Shown piece by piece: positions 1 through 5,325 of a DNA stretch of 5,325 nucleotides; position 1 is the stretch's first letter, and each line of letters begins with the position of its first letter. A program made the translations under genes and the position numbers. Under the pieces are notes generated by a model that searched no databases, had not been told where the DNA came from, and saw only the letters and a list, made by a program, of their open reading frames with translations. Source of the DNA: Caryophanales bacterium UBA6769 (lineage in GTDB: Bacteria > Bacillota > Bacilli > Bacillales > UBA6769); the NCBI GenBank assembly GCA_002453275.1, contig DKGN01000107.1, positions 1-5,325 of the forward strand, in the 5' to 3' direction.

Positions 1-251
1 GTGTAAAACAAACAGGTTATATTCACAAGTCAGATGTTGATACTGCTACGGAAAATCCCAAATTTTTAGAGGGTATAGCAATAAAAAGCCCTACAGCTGT
101 TTACACTAGAGCTTCAACAAGCTCTAAGGCACTTAAAACATATTCCGCCGGTTCGATACTAAAGTATTATACCTATACGAAAGATTGGTATCGTACGGGT
201 GTATATATCAATGGTGTAAAACAAACGGGGTATATTCATAAGTCACATGTA
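1..251 (+). repeat. Direct repeat within the SH3-like region of the autolysin gene
   Basis: Bases 1-38 and 214-251 match at about 33 of 38 positions and encode VKQTGYIHKSDV and VKQTGYIHKSHV. The period is 213 bases (71 codons). It marks tandem copies of one wall-binding SH3-like unit; the first copy is cut by the window edge, so the total number of units is unknown. Confidence 0.75.
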
Positions 252-1157
252 GGTAAACCTGGTGAGCCGAAGTATACTTATTACAATTTAAGTTTGGCAG
301 ATGCACTTTCAATACAATTGGAATCCAGTCCACAAACTGATAATAAATATGCTTATGTTTCTAAAGAATATGTTAGAAATGGAAGAGTTTCAGCAAGCTC
401 ATTAAATGTAAGAGCTGAACCTAGCACACGAAAAGGAAGTAATTCTGTAATTGGAAAACTACCCCAAGGTGTATCAGTTAATGTTTTGGGGGAGGATTAT
501 AGTGGATGGTATACTATAGAATATCAACCTGGTGGTCAATGGCGCCAAGCTAGGCCTAGCGATGTGCATTATTATTTGAACCCAAACAACTTTTTAAACG
601 ACAATAGACAAAAGTTCCAGTTTTTGGATCTTACTATGCCGAGCGGTGTATCAGCCGTAACGTTAAATAGTTATTTAAAGGGAAAAGGCACATTAGCTAA
701 TCAAGGACAAGCATTCATTGATGCAGGACGACAACACGGGATAAATGATGTCTATCTAATCTCTCACGCTACATTGGAAACAGGTAATGGAAACTCTACT
801 TTGGCCAAGGGAGTTAGATATAATGGGGTCCCCGTTTACAATATGTTTGGTATAGGAGCATATGACAGTTGTCCAGTCGATTGTGGTGCTAAAAAAGCTT
901 ATGATGAAGGGTGGACTACCCCTTACAAAGCAATTGTTGGAGGGGCCCGATTTATTGGGAACAGCTATGTTAAAGCTGGACAAAACACTTTATACAAAAT
1001 GCGTTGGAATCCTGAAGCAATGGAATCTGAAGGAAGGATTGGGAGACAGTATGCTACTGATATTGGGTGGGCATCAAAGCAAATTTCCACTATGTATAAT
1101 CTTTATCAAGAAATAGGGGATTATACTCTTCATTTAGATATCCCAGTATACAAATAA
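3..1157 (+). CDS. Peptidoglycan N-acetylglucosaminidase (GH73, LytD/Atl type) with SH3-like repeats, 5'-truncated
   Basis: The frame is open from base 3 to the TAA at 1155-1157, giving 384 visible residues; the true start and any signal peptide lie upstream of the window. A TTG at 294 is internal and not the start, because the frame upstream codes for repeat domain. Domains in order: the tail of one SH3-like unit (visible residues 1-15), a complete second unit (about 23-84), a third bacterial SH3 unit beginning GRVSASSLNVRAEPS (about 127-196), then a glucosaminidase domain (about 205-384). The catalytic domain carries LISHATLETGNG, with the likely catalytic Glu at 777-779, and the family pattern YNMFGIGAYD followed by GW and Y. 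GH73 enzymes of this type cut the GlcNAc-MurNAc bond of peptidoglycan during wall turnover and cell separation. SH3 units are thought to bind the wall. The C-terminus (IPVYK) looks natural. Family assignment is firm; the exact autolysin role is inferred. Confidence 0.9.
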   Translation, partial: VKQTGYIHKSDVDTATENPKFLEGIAIKSPTAVYTRASTSSKALKTYSAGSILKYYTYTKDWYRTGVYINGVKQTGYIHKSHVGKPGEPKYTYYNLSLADALSIQLESSPQTDNKYAYVSKEYVRNGRVSASSLNVRAEPSTRKGSNSVIGKLPQGVSVNVLGEDYSGWYTIEYQPGGQWRQARPSDVHYYLNPNNFLNDNRQKFQFLDLTMPSGVSAVTLNSYLKGKGTLANQGQAFIDAGRQHGINDVYLISHATLETGNGNSTLAKGVRYNGVPVYNMFGIGAYDSCPVDCGAKKAYDEGWTTPYKAIVGGARFIGNSYVKAGQNTLYKMRWNPEAMESEGRIGRQYATDIGWASKQISTMYNLYQEIGDYTLHLDIPVYK

Positions 1158-1169
1158 AGCAAATGTTAA

Positions 1170-1186
1170 GAGGCTGGGACATAACT
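1170..1186. repeat. IS1182 terminal inverted repeat, transposase 3' side
   Basis: GAGGCTGGGACATAACT lies 12 bases after the stop of the autolysin gene. It pairs with the other end at 5174-5190, with two mismatches (second and thirteenth positions). Confidence 0.75.
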
Positions 1187-1201
1187 AGCCAAAAATAATT
1201 A

Positions 1202-1246
1202 AAAAATGGTTCCAATCATTAAAGAACGATGATTGGAACCATTTTT
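1202..1246. terminator. Bidirectional hairpin terminator at the IS1182 transposase 3' end
   Basis: A perfect 18-bp stem pairs 1202-1219 with 1229-1246 around a 9-base loop. The stem has an A-run at one foot and a T-run at the other, so transcripts from either strand end in a U-rich foot; on the minus strand the U-tract continues past the stem. It terminates the transposase message and is also the first terminator-like structure downstream of the autolysin gene, about 45 bases after its stop. The last transposase codons lie in this stem and the TAA (1221-1219) lies at the stem-loop junction. Confidence 0.85.
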
Positions 1247-2259
1247 AATAAGTGCTTTTTAATTCTAATAGGACATTCATTATTCATGGCGATGTACTTT
1301 AACAAGTTCACCGCCATGAATGCAAATCCTAATTCGTTTTCCACTTTCTTTTTGCCCCTTATGGACAAACGTGTGAAGCGCAAATTAGCCTTCAAGAATC
1401 CGAAGACTGGTTCCACATCAATTTTTCGTTTTTCGTAAATTTCACCAGTTTCTTTTTCCGAAAGCTGTTGTCTTGTATATGCTTTTTGGTTTTCCCATTT
1501 TTGATTATAATAAATCTTGCGATTGTTCCCTTCCTTTGCTTTGGTACATTGGGATCGTAATGGACAATCGAAACAGTCCTCACATTCATACACTTTAAAT
1601 GTTCTTGTATAACCGTATCGGTCTGTTCGAGGGGATAGATATCGGAACGGCAATGTTTTACCAATCGGACAGGTAAAGGCATCGCTTTCCTCGTTATATT
1701 CCCAGTTGGCTGCGTTAAAGGTATCATTCTTATATTTCTTTTTCTTTTCCTTACGGTAGTGGTTATAGGTAATCAGTGGCGTACGTTCCCGATTCTTGAT
1801 GACGTCGTCGTAGTTTTGTTCACTTCCATAGCCAGCGTCAGCGACAATATACTTCGGTAGCTTAAAGAAACGTTCTTCTATTTTTTTAGAAAAGGGATGA
1901 ATGTTCGTGTATCTGTCGGGTTTGGAAACACATCATAAGCGAGCGCATATTGTCCCTCTGTCGCAAGTTGCACATTGTAGCCTGCTTTTAATTGTCCGTT
2001 CCTCATATGATCATCTTTCATGCGCATGAACGTGGCATCATGATCCGTCTTGGAGTAGCTGTTGCGCTCTCCGAAAATCTTCATATCATTTTGGTATTTT
2101 TGCTTTCGCACCAGAAAATCTTTAAATTGTTTTCGGTATTGTTTAGGGGCTTTGCGTATGAAGCGCATTTTCTTACGTTCGTTTACATCTTCGCTTGCTT
2201 TTATCTTTTTATCATATTCCTCTACCGTGTCATTCAGCTTTTTGACAACTTTTGAATAT
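1219..2259 (-). pseudogene. IS1182-family transposase, N-terminus lost and frameshifted
   Basis: Two minus-strand frames join into one IS1182-type DDE transposase. The upstream piece (2259 down to 1881) reads KVVKKLNDTVEEYDKK, then GERNSYSKTDHDATFMRMKDD and AYDVFPNPTDTRTFIPFLKK, and hits a TAG at 1880-1878. The downstream piece (from about 1881 to 1219) continues with IEERFFKLPKYIVADAGYGS, where the Asp at 1839-1837 is a likely catalytic residue. A Cys cluster (YECEDCFDCPLRSQC) follows, then KRKIDVEPVFGFLKANLRF with the likely catalytic Glu at 1413-1411. The break is a run of seven A (minus strand, 1887-1881); one more A restores the frame. Family members are about 450-500 residues, and by family order about 200 N-terminal residues, including the first catalytic Asp, are absent because the IS21 lies there. 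The fused reading into IS21 up to 2348 is accidental. The gene is not functional as read. Confidence 0.85.
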
Positions 2260-2342
2260 TGCAGATGAATTGAGCCACTAGTGCGCACTTTTGAGCCAAT
2301 CATTGCGGAAAAAAGAGCCACCCTTTGCGAACCAGAAAGCCA
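2260..2342 (+). repeat. IS21 left-end repeat array (four units)
   Basis: Four units start at 2260, 2282, 2304 and 2326, exactly 22 bp apart: TGCAGATGAATTGAGCCA, TGCGCACTTTTGAGCCA, TGCGGAAAAAAGAGCCA and TGCGAACCAGAAAGCCA. The common pattern is TGCG(G)A, a variable A/T-rich core, then GAGCCA. IS21-family ends carry such multiple repeats as transposase binding sites. The 22-bp period places all sites on roughly the same DNA face. Confidence 0.85.
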
Positions 2343-2360
2343 GTACAATAACTAGAATGA

Positions 2361-2415
2361 CCTCTTGTATAATAAAAGTTGCATGCCAACAAGCATGACA
2401 TTATTATACAGGAGG
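2361..2415 (+). promoter_or_regulatory. istA leader fold-back that can hide the ribosome site
   Basis: Bases 2361-2375 (CCTCTTGTATAATAA) are complementary to 2401-2415 (TTATTATACAGGAGG) over all 15 positions, counting one G-U pair. Inside the 25-base loop a short CATG/CATG stem can also form. The 3' arm contains the whole GGAGG Shine-Dalgarno sequence of istA. The 5' arm contains the -10 box, so a transcript starting at the element's own promoter (about 2380) would lack the 5' arm and leave GGAGG free. Read-through RNA from outside would include both arms and block istA translation. The pairing is seen directly; the regulatory role is inferred by analogy with IS10 and IS50. Confidence 0.65.
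2368..2373 (+). promoter_or_regulatory. Probable -10 box of the istA promoter
   Basis: A perfect TATAAT lies 49 bases before the istA start, predicting transcription from about 2380. No good -35 hexamer is found 16-18 bases upstream (the sequence there is close to TACAAT/ACAATA), so the promoter is probably weak, as is common for transposase genes. Confidence 0.5.
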
Positions 2416-2422
2416 TTTTTTT

Positions 2423-3964
2423 ATGGTTAATTGCCGTAAGATTCTGGAGATGTATTTCGAAGGAATCAGTCAAAGAACAATCAGTTCTAGCACTGGTCAC
2501 TCAAGGAATACAGTCTCTGGGGTTGTTCAACGTGCTAAGAAACTTGGTATTGAAAGTTTGAACGATACCATGACCAATCCATGGCTGGAGACATTTCTCT
2601 TTCCAGAGAAACAAGCTATAGAGAAAGGTTACTTCCCAGTTGATTGGGAAGAAGTTCATAAGGAGTTACAAAAAAAGAATGTGACTTTGACCTTACTGCA
2701 TCATGAATATGCAACAGAAGCGCGTGAGGGTGGAAAGATTCCCTATGCCTACCGAACTTTTTGTGAGAAGTATGGGAAGTATGCGAAGAAATATAAATTA
2801 ACAATGCCAATTCGTAGAAAACCAGGTGAAATCATGGAGATGGATTGGGCTGGTTCAACGCTGCCTATTATCGATCGTTCAACAGGTGAAACGTATCCAG
2901 CGTATGTTTTTATTGCGACATTGCCTTACAGTCAGGTAAGTTACGTAGAAGCATTTTTAGATATGAAATCGCCTAACTGGCTTATCGCTCATATCCATGC
3001 ATTCGAATACTTTGACGGGGTTCCTGAAACCTTGGTTCCGGATAATTTAAAAACAGGGGTTACCAAAGCTCTTCGAAGTGAATCTCTTCTCAATGAAGCT
3101 TACCGTGAACTAGCCGATTATTATCGTACAGTCATTGTTCCGAGCCGTGTTCGAAAACCGAAAGATAAGCCAAGTGTCGAAGGAACTGTGGGCTACATTT
3201 CACGGCAAATTCTCGCTTCGTTAAGAAACTATCAATGTTTTCACATAGAAGATTTAAATGGGCGAATCTTTGAAAAACTAGAGGAAATCAATACGATTGA
3301 TTTTCAAAAACGACCTGGTTCACGTAAAAAGGTATTTGAGGAAGAAGAGAAATCCCACCTTCAACAGCTTCCTCAAACACGTTACAAACTTGCGGAATGG
3401 AAAACAGCAAAAGTTCAACTAAACTACCACATCCAGGTTGAACGAATGTATTATTCCGTTCCATATGATTACGTCCGTGAACAAGTCGATGTTCAACTAA
3501 CTACGGATCTAATTGAAGTTTACTTCAAAGAAACACGAATTGCATCCCATAAACGATTAAACGGGGACGTCGGTCAGTTTTCAACAAACACGGATCACAT
3601 GCCTGATAATCACCAGTTATATCTCGAACATAACCCTGAAAATAATCGCAAATGGGCAGAAACGATTGGGCTTCCTATGGTTCAGTTTGTTTCTTATATC
3701 CTGGAAATGAATGCAGAAAAGAAAGCATTAAGTATGCTTAGCACACTAAGGAACTTATCAACAAAATATACAAATAAAGAACTCGAGAAAGCGACATATA
3801 CATTACTTGAAATATCAACAAATCCCACAATTTCTGTTTTAAAGGGCGTATTAGATAGAAGTAAGAAGCGTAAGCAAAAATTGAATATTGATAATCACCA
3901 AAATAATACCAATGATCATGGGTTTATCCGTGGTGCTGAATACTTTGAAGGGAACACAAAATGA
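2423..3964 (+). CDS. istA: IS21-family transposase IstA
   Basis: 513 residues from ATG at 2423, with GGAGG at 2411-2415, a 7-base spacer before the start. Residues about 5-42 form a helix-turn-helix (GISQRTISSSTGHSRNTVSG) for binding the element's ends. The catalytic integrase core has D141 in MEMDWAG, D207 in VPDNLKTG and E253 in KPSVEGTV, the expected DDE set with correct spacing. A C-terminal beta-rich region around residues 340-385 (MYYSVPYDYV, then IASHKR) matches the domain that follows the core in IstA and Mu-type transposases. The length is normal for the family and no frameshift is seen. The TGA stop overlaps the istB ATG, implying translational coupling. IstA cuts and joins the element's ends and needs IstB for target selection. 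The protein looks intact, but its partner is broken here. Confidence 0.95.
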   Translation: MVNCRKILEMYFEGISQRTISSSTGHSRNTVSGVVQRAKKLGIESLNDTMTNPWLETFLFPEKQAIEKGYFPVDWEEVHKELQKKNVTLTLLHHEYATEAREGGKIPYAYRTFCEKYGKYAKKYKLTMPIRRKPGEIMEMDWAGSTLPIIDRSTGETYPAYVFIATLPYSQVSYVEAFLDMKSPNWLIAHIHAFEYFDGVPETLVPDNLKTGVTKALRSESLLNEAYRELADYYRTVIVPSRVRKPKDKPSVEGTVGYISRQILASLRNYQCFHIEDLNGRIFEKLEEINTIDFQKRPGSRKKVFEEEEKSHLQQLPQTRYKLAEWKTAKVQLNYHIQVERMYYSVPYDYVREQVDVQLTTDLIEVYFKETRIASHKRLNGDVGQFSTNTDHMPDNHQLYLEHNPENNRKWAETIGLPMVQFVSYILEMNAEKKALSMLSTLRNLSTKYTNKELEKATYTLLEISTNPTISVLKGVLDRSKKRKQKLNIDNHQNNTNDHGFIRGAEYFEGNTK

Positions 3965-4715
3965 TGAACCAAGAAACATTACGTAAATTAACCGAAATGA
4001 AAATGGGTGCAATGGCAGAATTATATCAAGAGCAGAGTCAGAACAAAGATTATCATGATATGGATTTAGATGATCGATTTAATCTTTTAGTAGATTATGA
4101 GTATGATCGTCGGAAATCAAATAGACTGGCACGATTAATTAAACAAGCAACCTTTGATGAGCCGACGGCAGCTATTGAAGACATCGAATATCATCCTGAT
4201 CGCAACTTGGACAAAAATTTAATATTAGAGTTAGCAACAGGTAACTATATTCAAAATCACCATAATATTATTTTGATGGGGCATCAGGGAACGGGAAAAC
4301 ATGGATATCTAACGTCTTTGGGGTTCATGCGTGTCGCCAATTTTACAAAGTAAAGTATATTAGATTGCCAGAATTACTTGATGAATTAGCAGTAGCAAAG
4401 TATGAAGCTGACGGTAGCTTCCGCAAACTCATTCAGAAATATAAAAAGATAGATTTATTAATACTTGATGAATGGTTATTAACTGAGCTTTCGGAGGATA
4501 ATGCACTTCACGTGTTGGAAATTATTGAGGCGAGATTAAAGAGAGCATCCACTATATTCTGTTCTCAATTTTCACCGGAAGGGTGGCATTCGAAGTTAGA
4601 CCAAGCACAGGTAGCTGATGCGATTCTTGACCGTATTGTTTATGATTCCTATAAAATTCTAGTTGATGGTGAAGTATCGATGAGAGAACGTCATGGTTTG
4701 GCGGTAAGAAAATGA
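3961..4715 (+). pseudogene. istB: IS21 helper ATPase IstB, frameshifted in the Walker A motif
   Basis: The ATG at 3961 overlaps the istA stop (ATGA); a second ATG follows at 3964. The first frame runs 130 codons to a TAA at 4351-4353. The homologous sequence then continues in another frame to TGA at 4713-4715. The first part has the IstB N-terminal domain (LRKLTEMKMGAMAELY) and reaches GHQGTGK (residues 107-113, Walker A), after which the frame is lost. Shifting by -1 at 4299 gives T, W, I, S and then CRQFYKVKYIRLPELLDE. The Walker B motif LLILDEW is at about 4458-4475, with Asp at 4467-4469. Adding one A in the A-run 4296-4299 restores a 251-residue protein, the usual IstB length. IstB is an AAA+ ATPase that binds target DNA and activates IstA. 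As read, the product stops just after the P-loop lysine and should be inactive unless ribosomes shift frame. Confidence 0.88.
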
Positions 4716-4904
4716 TTCCAACAGAAGTTGAAAACCGTATAGCTAAGTATTTCTTTCACAGATATTTACCGGAAGAAGTGATGATGACAATAGTTATTAA
4801 CTCCCTGTGTATGGAACGAGGAAGAGGATTTAGATTTTGATGAGCTCGTCTGTTGGGCAATTGAGATTATTGACGAGCAATTAGAAGATAAACGATTCAG
4901 GTAA
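4712..4904 (+). pseudogene. Small third ORF of the IS21 element, frameshifted
   Basis: An ATG at 4712 overlaps the istB TGA (ATGA), repeating the istA-istB junction. The first frame reads MIPTEVENRIAKYFFHRYLP and stops at 4838-4840 after 42 residues, with a meaningless tail (ERGRGFRF). Just upstream, another frame continues NEEEDLDFDELVCWAIEIID to a TAA at 4902-4904, directly before the terminator. Removing one C from the CCC at 4803-4805 joins the two into a 63-residue protein with an acidic middle and a predicted helical C-terminus. I do not recognise the family. Position, coupling and the coherent repaired reading argue that it was a real gene of the element rather than chance. Its role is unknown; a small accessory or regulatory protein is only a guess. 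Confidence 0.5.
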
Positions 4905-4910
4905 AATCAG

Positions 4911-4956
4911 CAGCCATTGGAATAGAGCAAAACTGTTTCAATGGCTGTGTGTTTTT
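4911..4956 (+). terminator. Rho-independent terminator of the IS21 operon
   Basis: CAGCCATTG (4911-4919) pairs with CAATGGCTG (4939-4947). The stem extends inward by about three more pairs including a G-U, and a T-run follows at 4952-4956. It starts seven bases after the third ORF's stop, so it ends the istA-istB-ORF3 message before the right-end repeats. Confidence 0.8.
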
Positions 4957-4972
4957 CTCCTTTAATAATCAG

Positions 4973-5055
4973 TGGCTCTCTCCTCCGCATTCACTGGCTC
5001 TATTTTCCGCAAAAGGTGGCTCAAAACTCCGCACAGCTGGCTCATTCTGTCCGCA
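4973..5055 (-). repeat. IS21 right-end repeat array (four units)
   Basis: Four units, inverted relative to the left end, start at 4973, 4995, 5017 and 5038 (spacing 22, 22, 21): TGGCTCTCTCCTCCGCA, TGGCTCTATTTTCCGCA, TGGCTCAAAACTCCGCA and TGGCTCATTCTGTCCGCA. They mirror the four left-end units in number, spacing and the 18-bp length of the outermost copy, which fixes the element boundary at about 5055. Confidence 0.85.
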
Positions 5056-5110
5056 ATACTCATTTGAAAGGTGCCCTTTTTGTTTATAAAAAAATAGTAA
5101 AAACAAAAAT

Positions 5111-5154
5111 AGCGTGATACCTCCTCCAATTTTTTTGATGGTAGGTATCACGCT
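5111..5154. terminator. Hairpin near the IS1182 left end, probable terminator/insulator
   Basis: AGCGTGATACCT (5111-5122) pairs perfectly with AGGTATCACGCT (5143-5154) across a 20-base loop. Read on the minus strand it is followed by ATTTTTGTTTTTT, a good U-tract, so it should stop transcription entering the element from the neighbouring minus-strand gene. On the plus strand a weaker T-run follows. The stem is seen directly; the insulating role is inferred. Confidence 0.65.
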
Positions 5155-5173
5155 TTTAATTTCTACTTACTGG

Positions 5174-5190
5174 AGTTTTGTCCCAGCCCC
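5174..5190. repeat. IS1182 terminal inverted repeat, transposase 5' side
   Basis: Read on the minus strand as GGGGCTGGGACAAAACT, it matches the opposite end (1170-1186) at 15 of 17 bases and contains the GGCTGGGACA core. Confidence 0.75.
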
Positions 5191-5220
5191 TTTTTCATTA
5201 TTAAAATATCATGTCTATAT

Positions 5221-5325
5221 TTATATATTCGGCAGAGTCAAGTCCACAATCTTGTGTAAAATCAATGACAATGTTTTAACCAGTCTATCGGCGCTTATGA
5301 AATATTCTCGCTTACCGCGGGCACG
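5221..5325 (-). CDS. C-terminal end of an unidentified protein, truncated by the window edge
   Basis: On the minus strand a frame is open from the window edge (5325) to TAA at 5223-5221. It encodes 34 residues that begin RARGKREYFISADRLVKTLS and end LTLPNI. The sequence has a basic turn followed by an amphipathic helix with protein-like composition. A basic, aromatic patch of this kind (GKREYF) occurs in the wing of some winged-helix regulators, but this is only a resemblance and I do not name a family. The stop lies 31 bases before the IS1182 end, and the gene converges with the autolysin gene. It could still be a chance open frame, since only 102 coding bases are visible. Confidence 0.4.
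   Translation of the reverse strand, partial: RARGKREYFISADRLVKTLSLILHKIVDLTLPNI

Larger units (their letters stand above)
2260..5055 (+). mobile_element. IS21-family insertion sequence (2796 bp)
   Basis: The element begins TGCAGATGAATTGAGCCA and ends with the complementary pattern TGGCTCATTCTGTCCGCA, giving the TG...CA ends typical of IS21. Each end carries four copies of a TGCGGA-N-GAGCCA unit. Inside, in order: leader with promoter and inverted repeat, istA, istB (overlapping by ATGA), a small third ORF (again overlapping by ATGA), and a terminator. The order and overlaps are classic for IS21, where IstA is the integrase and IstB the helper ATPase. Flanks are ATAT on the left and ATAC on the right, so no exact target duplication is seen. 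The exact ends are inferred from the repeat symmetry and could be off by a base. Confidence 0.88.
1170..5190 (-). mobile_element. IS1182-family insertion sequence, degenerate and interrupted by an IS21 element
   Basis: The ends are imperfect inverted repeats. Bases 1170-1186 (GAGGCTGGGACATAACT) match the complement of 5174-5190 (GGGGCTGGGACAAAACT) at 15 of 17 positions. Between them, on the minus strand, are the 3' part of an IS1182-type transposase (1219-2259) and a 5' leader (5056-5190), separated by the nested IS21 element. Subtracting the 2796-bp guest leaves about 1225 bp. IS1182 members are usually about 1.7-1.9 kb, so roughly 0.5-0.7 kb is missing, covering the transposase start and N-terminus. 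I see no convincing target duplication at the outer ends. The element sits between two convergent genes. Family assignment comes from the transposase and terminal motif. Confidence 0.8.
5056..5190 (-). other. 5' leader remnant of the IS1182 element
   Basis: On the minus strand, inward from the inverted repeat at 5190, this stretch holds a strong hairpin (5111-5154), a T-rich tract and then a short piece ending at the IS21 junction (5056). No credible transposase start codon with coding potential is present. I read it as the untranslated left end of the IS1182 element, with the start of the gene deleted where IS21 sits. Confidence 0.6.

Noticed and set aside
756..1116. Open frames on both strands inside the autolysin gene
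   Set aside because: They are shadows of a well-supported coding frame and show no family motifs or ribosome sites.
1229..2268. Plus-strand and alternative minus-strand open frames over the IS1182 transposase
   Set aside because: They are shadows of the transposase reading; the plus-strand ones are hydrophobic complements of a Lys-rich gene, not membrane proteins.
2260..2348. N-terminal extension of the IS1182 transposase frame into IS21
   Set aside because: The residues before YSKVVKKLN are a translation of the IS21 end repeats from a TTG with no ribosome site; it is an accidental fusion.
2260..5055. CRISPR-like array suggested by evenly spaced repeats
   Set aside because: The 17-18 bp units with only 4-5 bp between them, inverted at the two ends and flanking istA/istB, are IS21 binding sites; there are no spacers or cas genes.
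2256..5059. ATAT/ATAC as an IS21 target duplication
   Set aside because: Only three of four bases match and a segment of the host element is missing, so a true duplication is not supported.
4969..5151. Minus-strand open frame of 60 codons beginning at a GTG
   Set aside because: It starts inside a hairpin arm, runs across the IS1182/IS21 junction and through the IS21 end repeats; the reading is a by-product of those repeats.
5191..5220. Possible terminator for the partial minus-strand gene
   Set aside because: The stretch is AT-rich but forms no stable stem that I can find.

Overview
The window reads as AT-rich DNA of a low-GC Gram-positive, most likely Bacillaceae or a close relative. This rests on strong GGAGG-type ribosome sites, a LytD/Atl-type cell-wall glucosaminidase with SH3-like repeats, and IS1182- and IS21-type elements resembling those of bacilli. 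No genus can be fixed from the sequence alone.

Layout: (1) 3-1157 (+) is the 3' part of a secreted-type peptidoglycan N-acetylglucosaminidase gene, the only clearly intact host gene. (2) 1170-5190 is an IS1182-family element recognised by its inverted ends (GGCTGGGACA core at 1170-1186 and 5174-5190). Its transposase gene lies on the minus strand, is frameshifted, and lacks roughly its first 200 codons. (3) 2260-5055 is an IS21-family element nested inside the IS1182 element. It has four 17-18 bp repeats at about 22 bp spacing at each end, a full-length istA, an istB broken by a one-base frameshift inside the Walker A motif, a small third ORF (also frameshifted) and a terminator. (4) 5221-5325 (-) is the 3' end of an unidentified gene running off the window edge, convergent with the glucosaminidase gene.

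How it fits together: the IS1182 element landed between two convergent genes. An IS21 element then entered it. No clean target duplication flanks the IS21, and a middle piece of the IS1182 is missing, so an adjacent deletion probably accompanied or followed the insertion. Both transposition systems look inactive as read: the IS1182 transposase has lost its start and part of its catalytic domain, and IstB is interrupted. The most interesting regulatory structure is in the istA leader. A 15-bp inverted repeat has one arm covering the -10 box and the other covering the Shine-Dalgarno site. Only transcripts entering from outside the element would carry both arms and hide the ribosome site, the logic known from IS10 and IS50.

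I see no new defence or metabolic system here. The window is a decaying nest of insertion sequences with some instructive regulatory detail.
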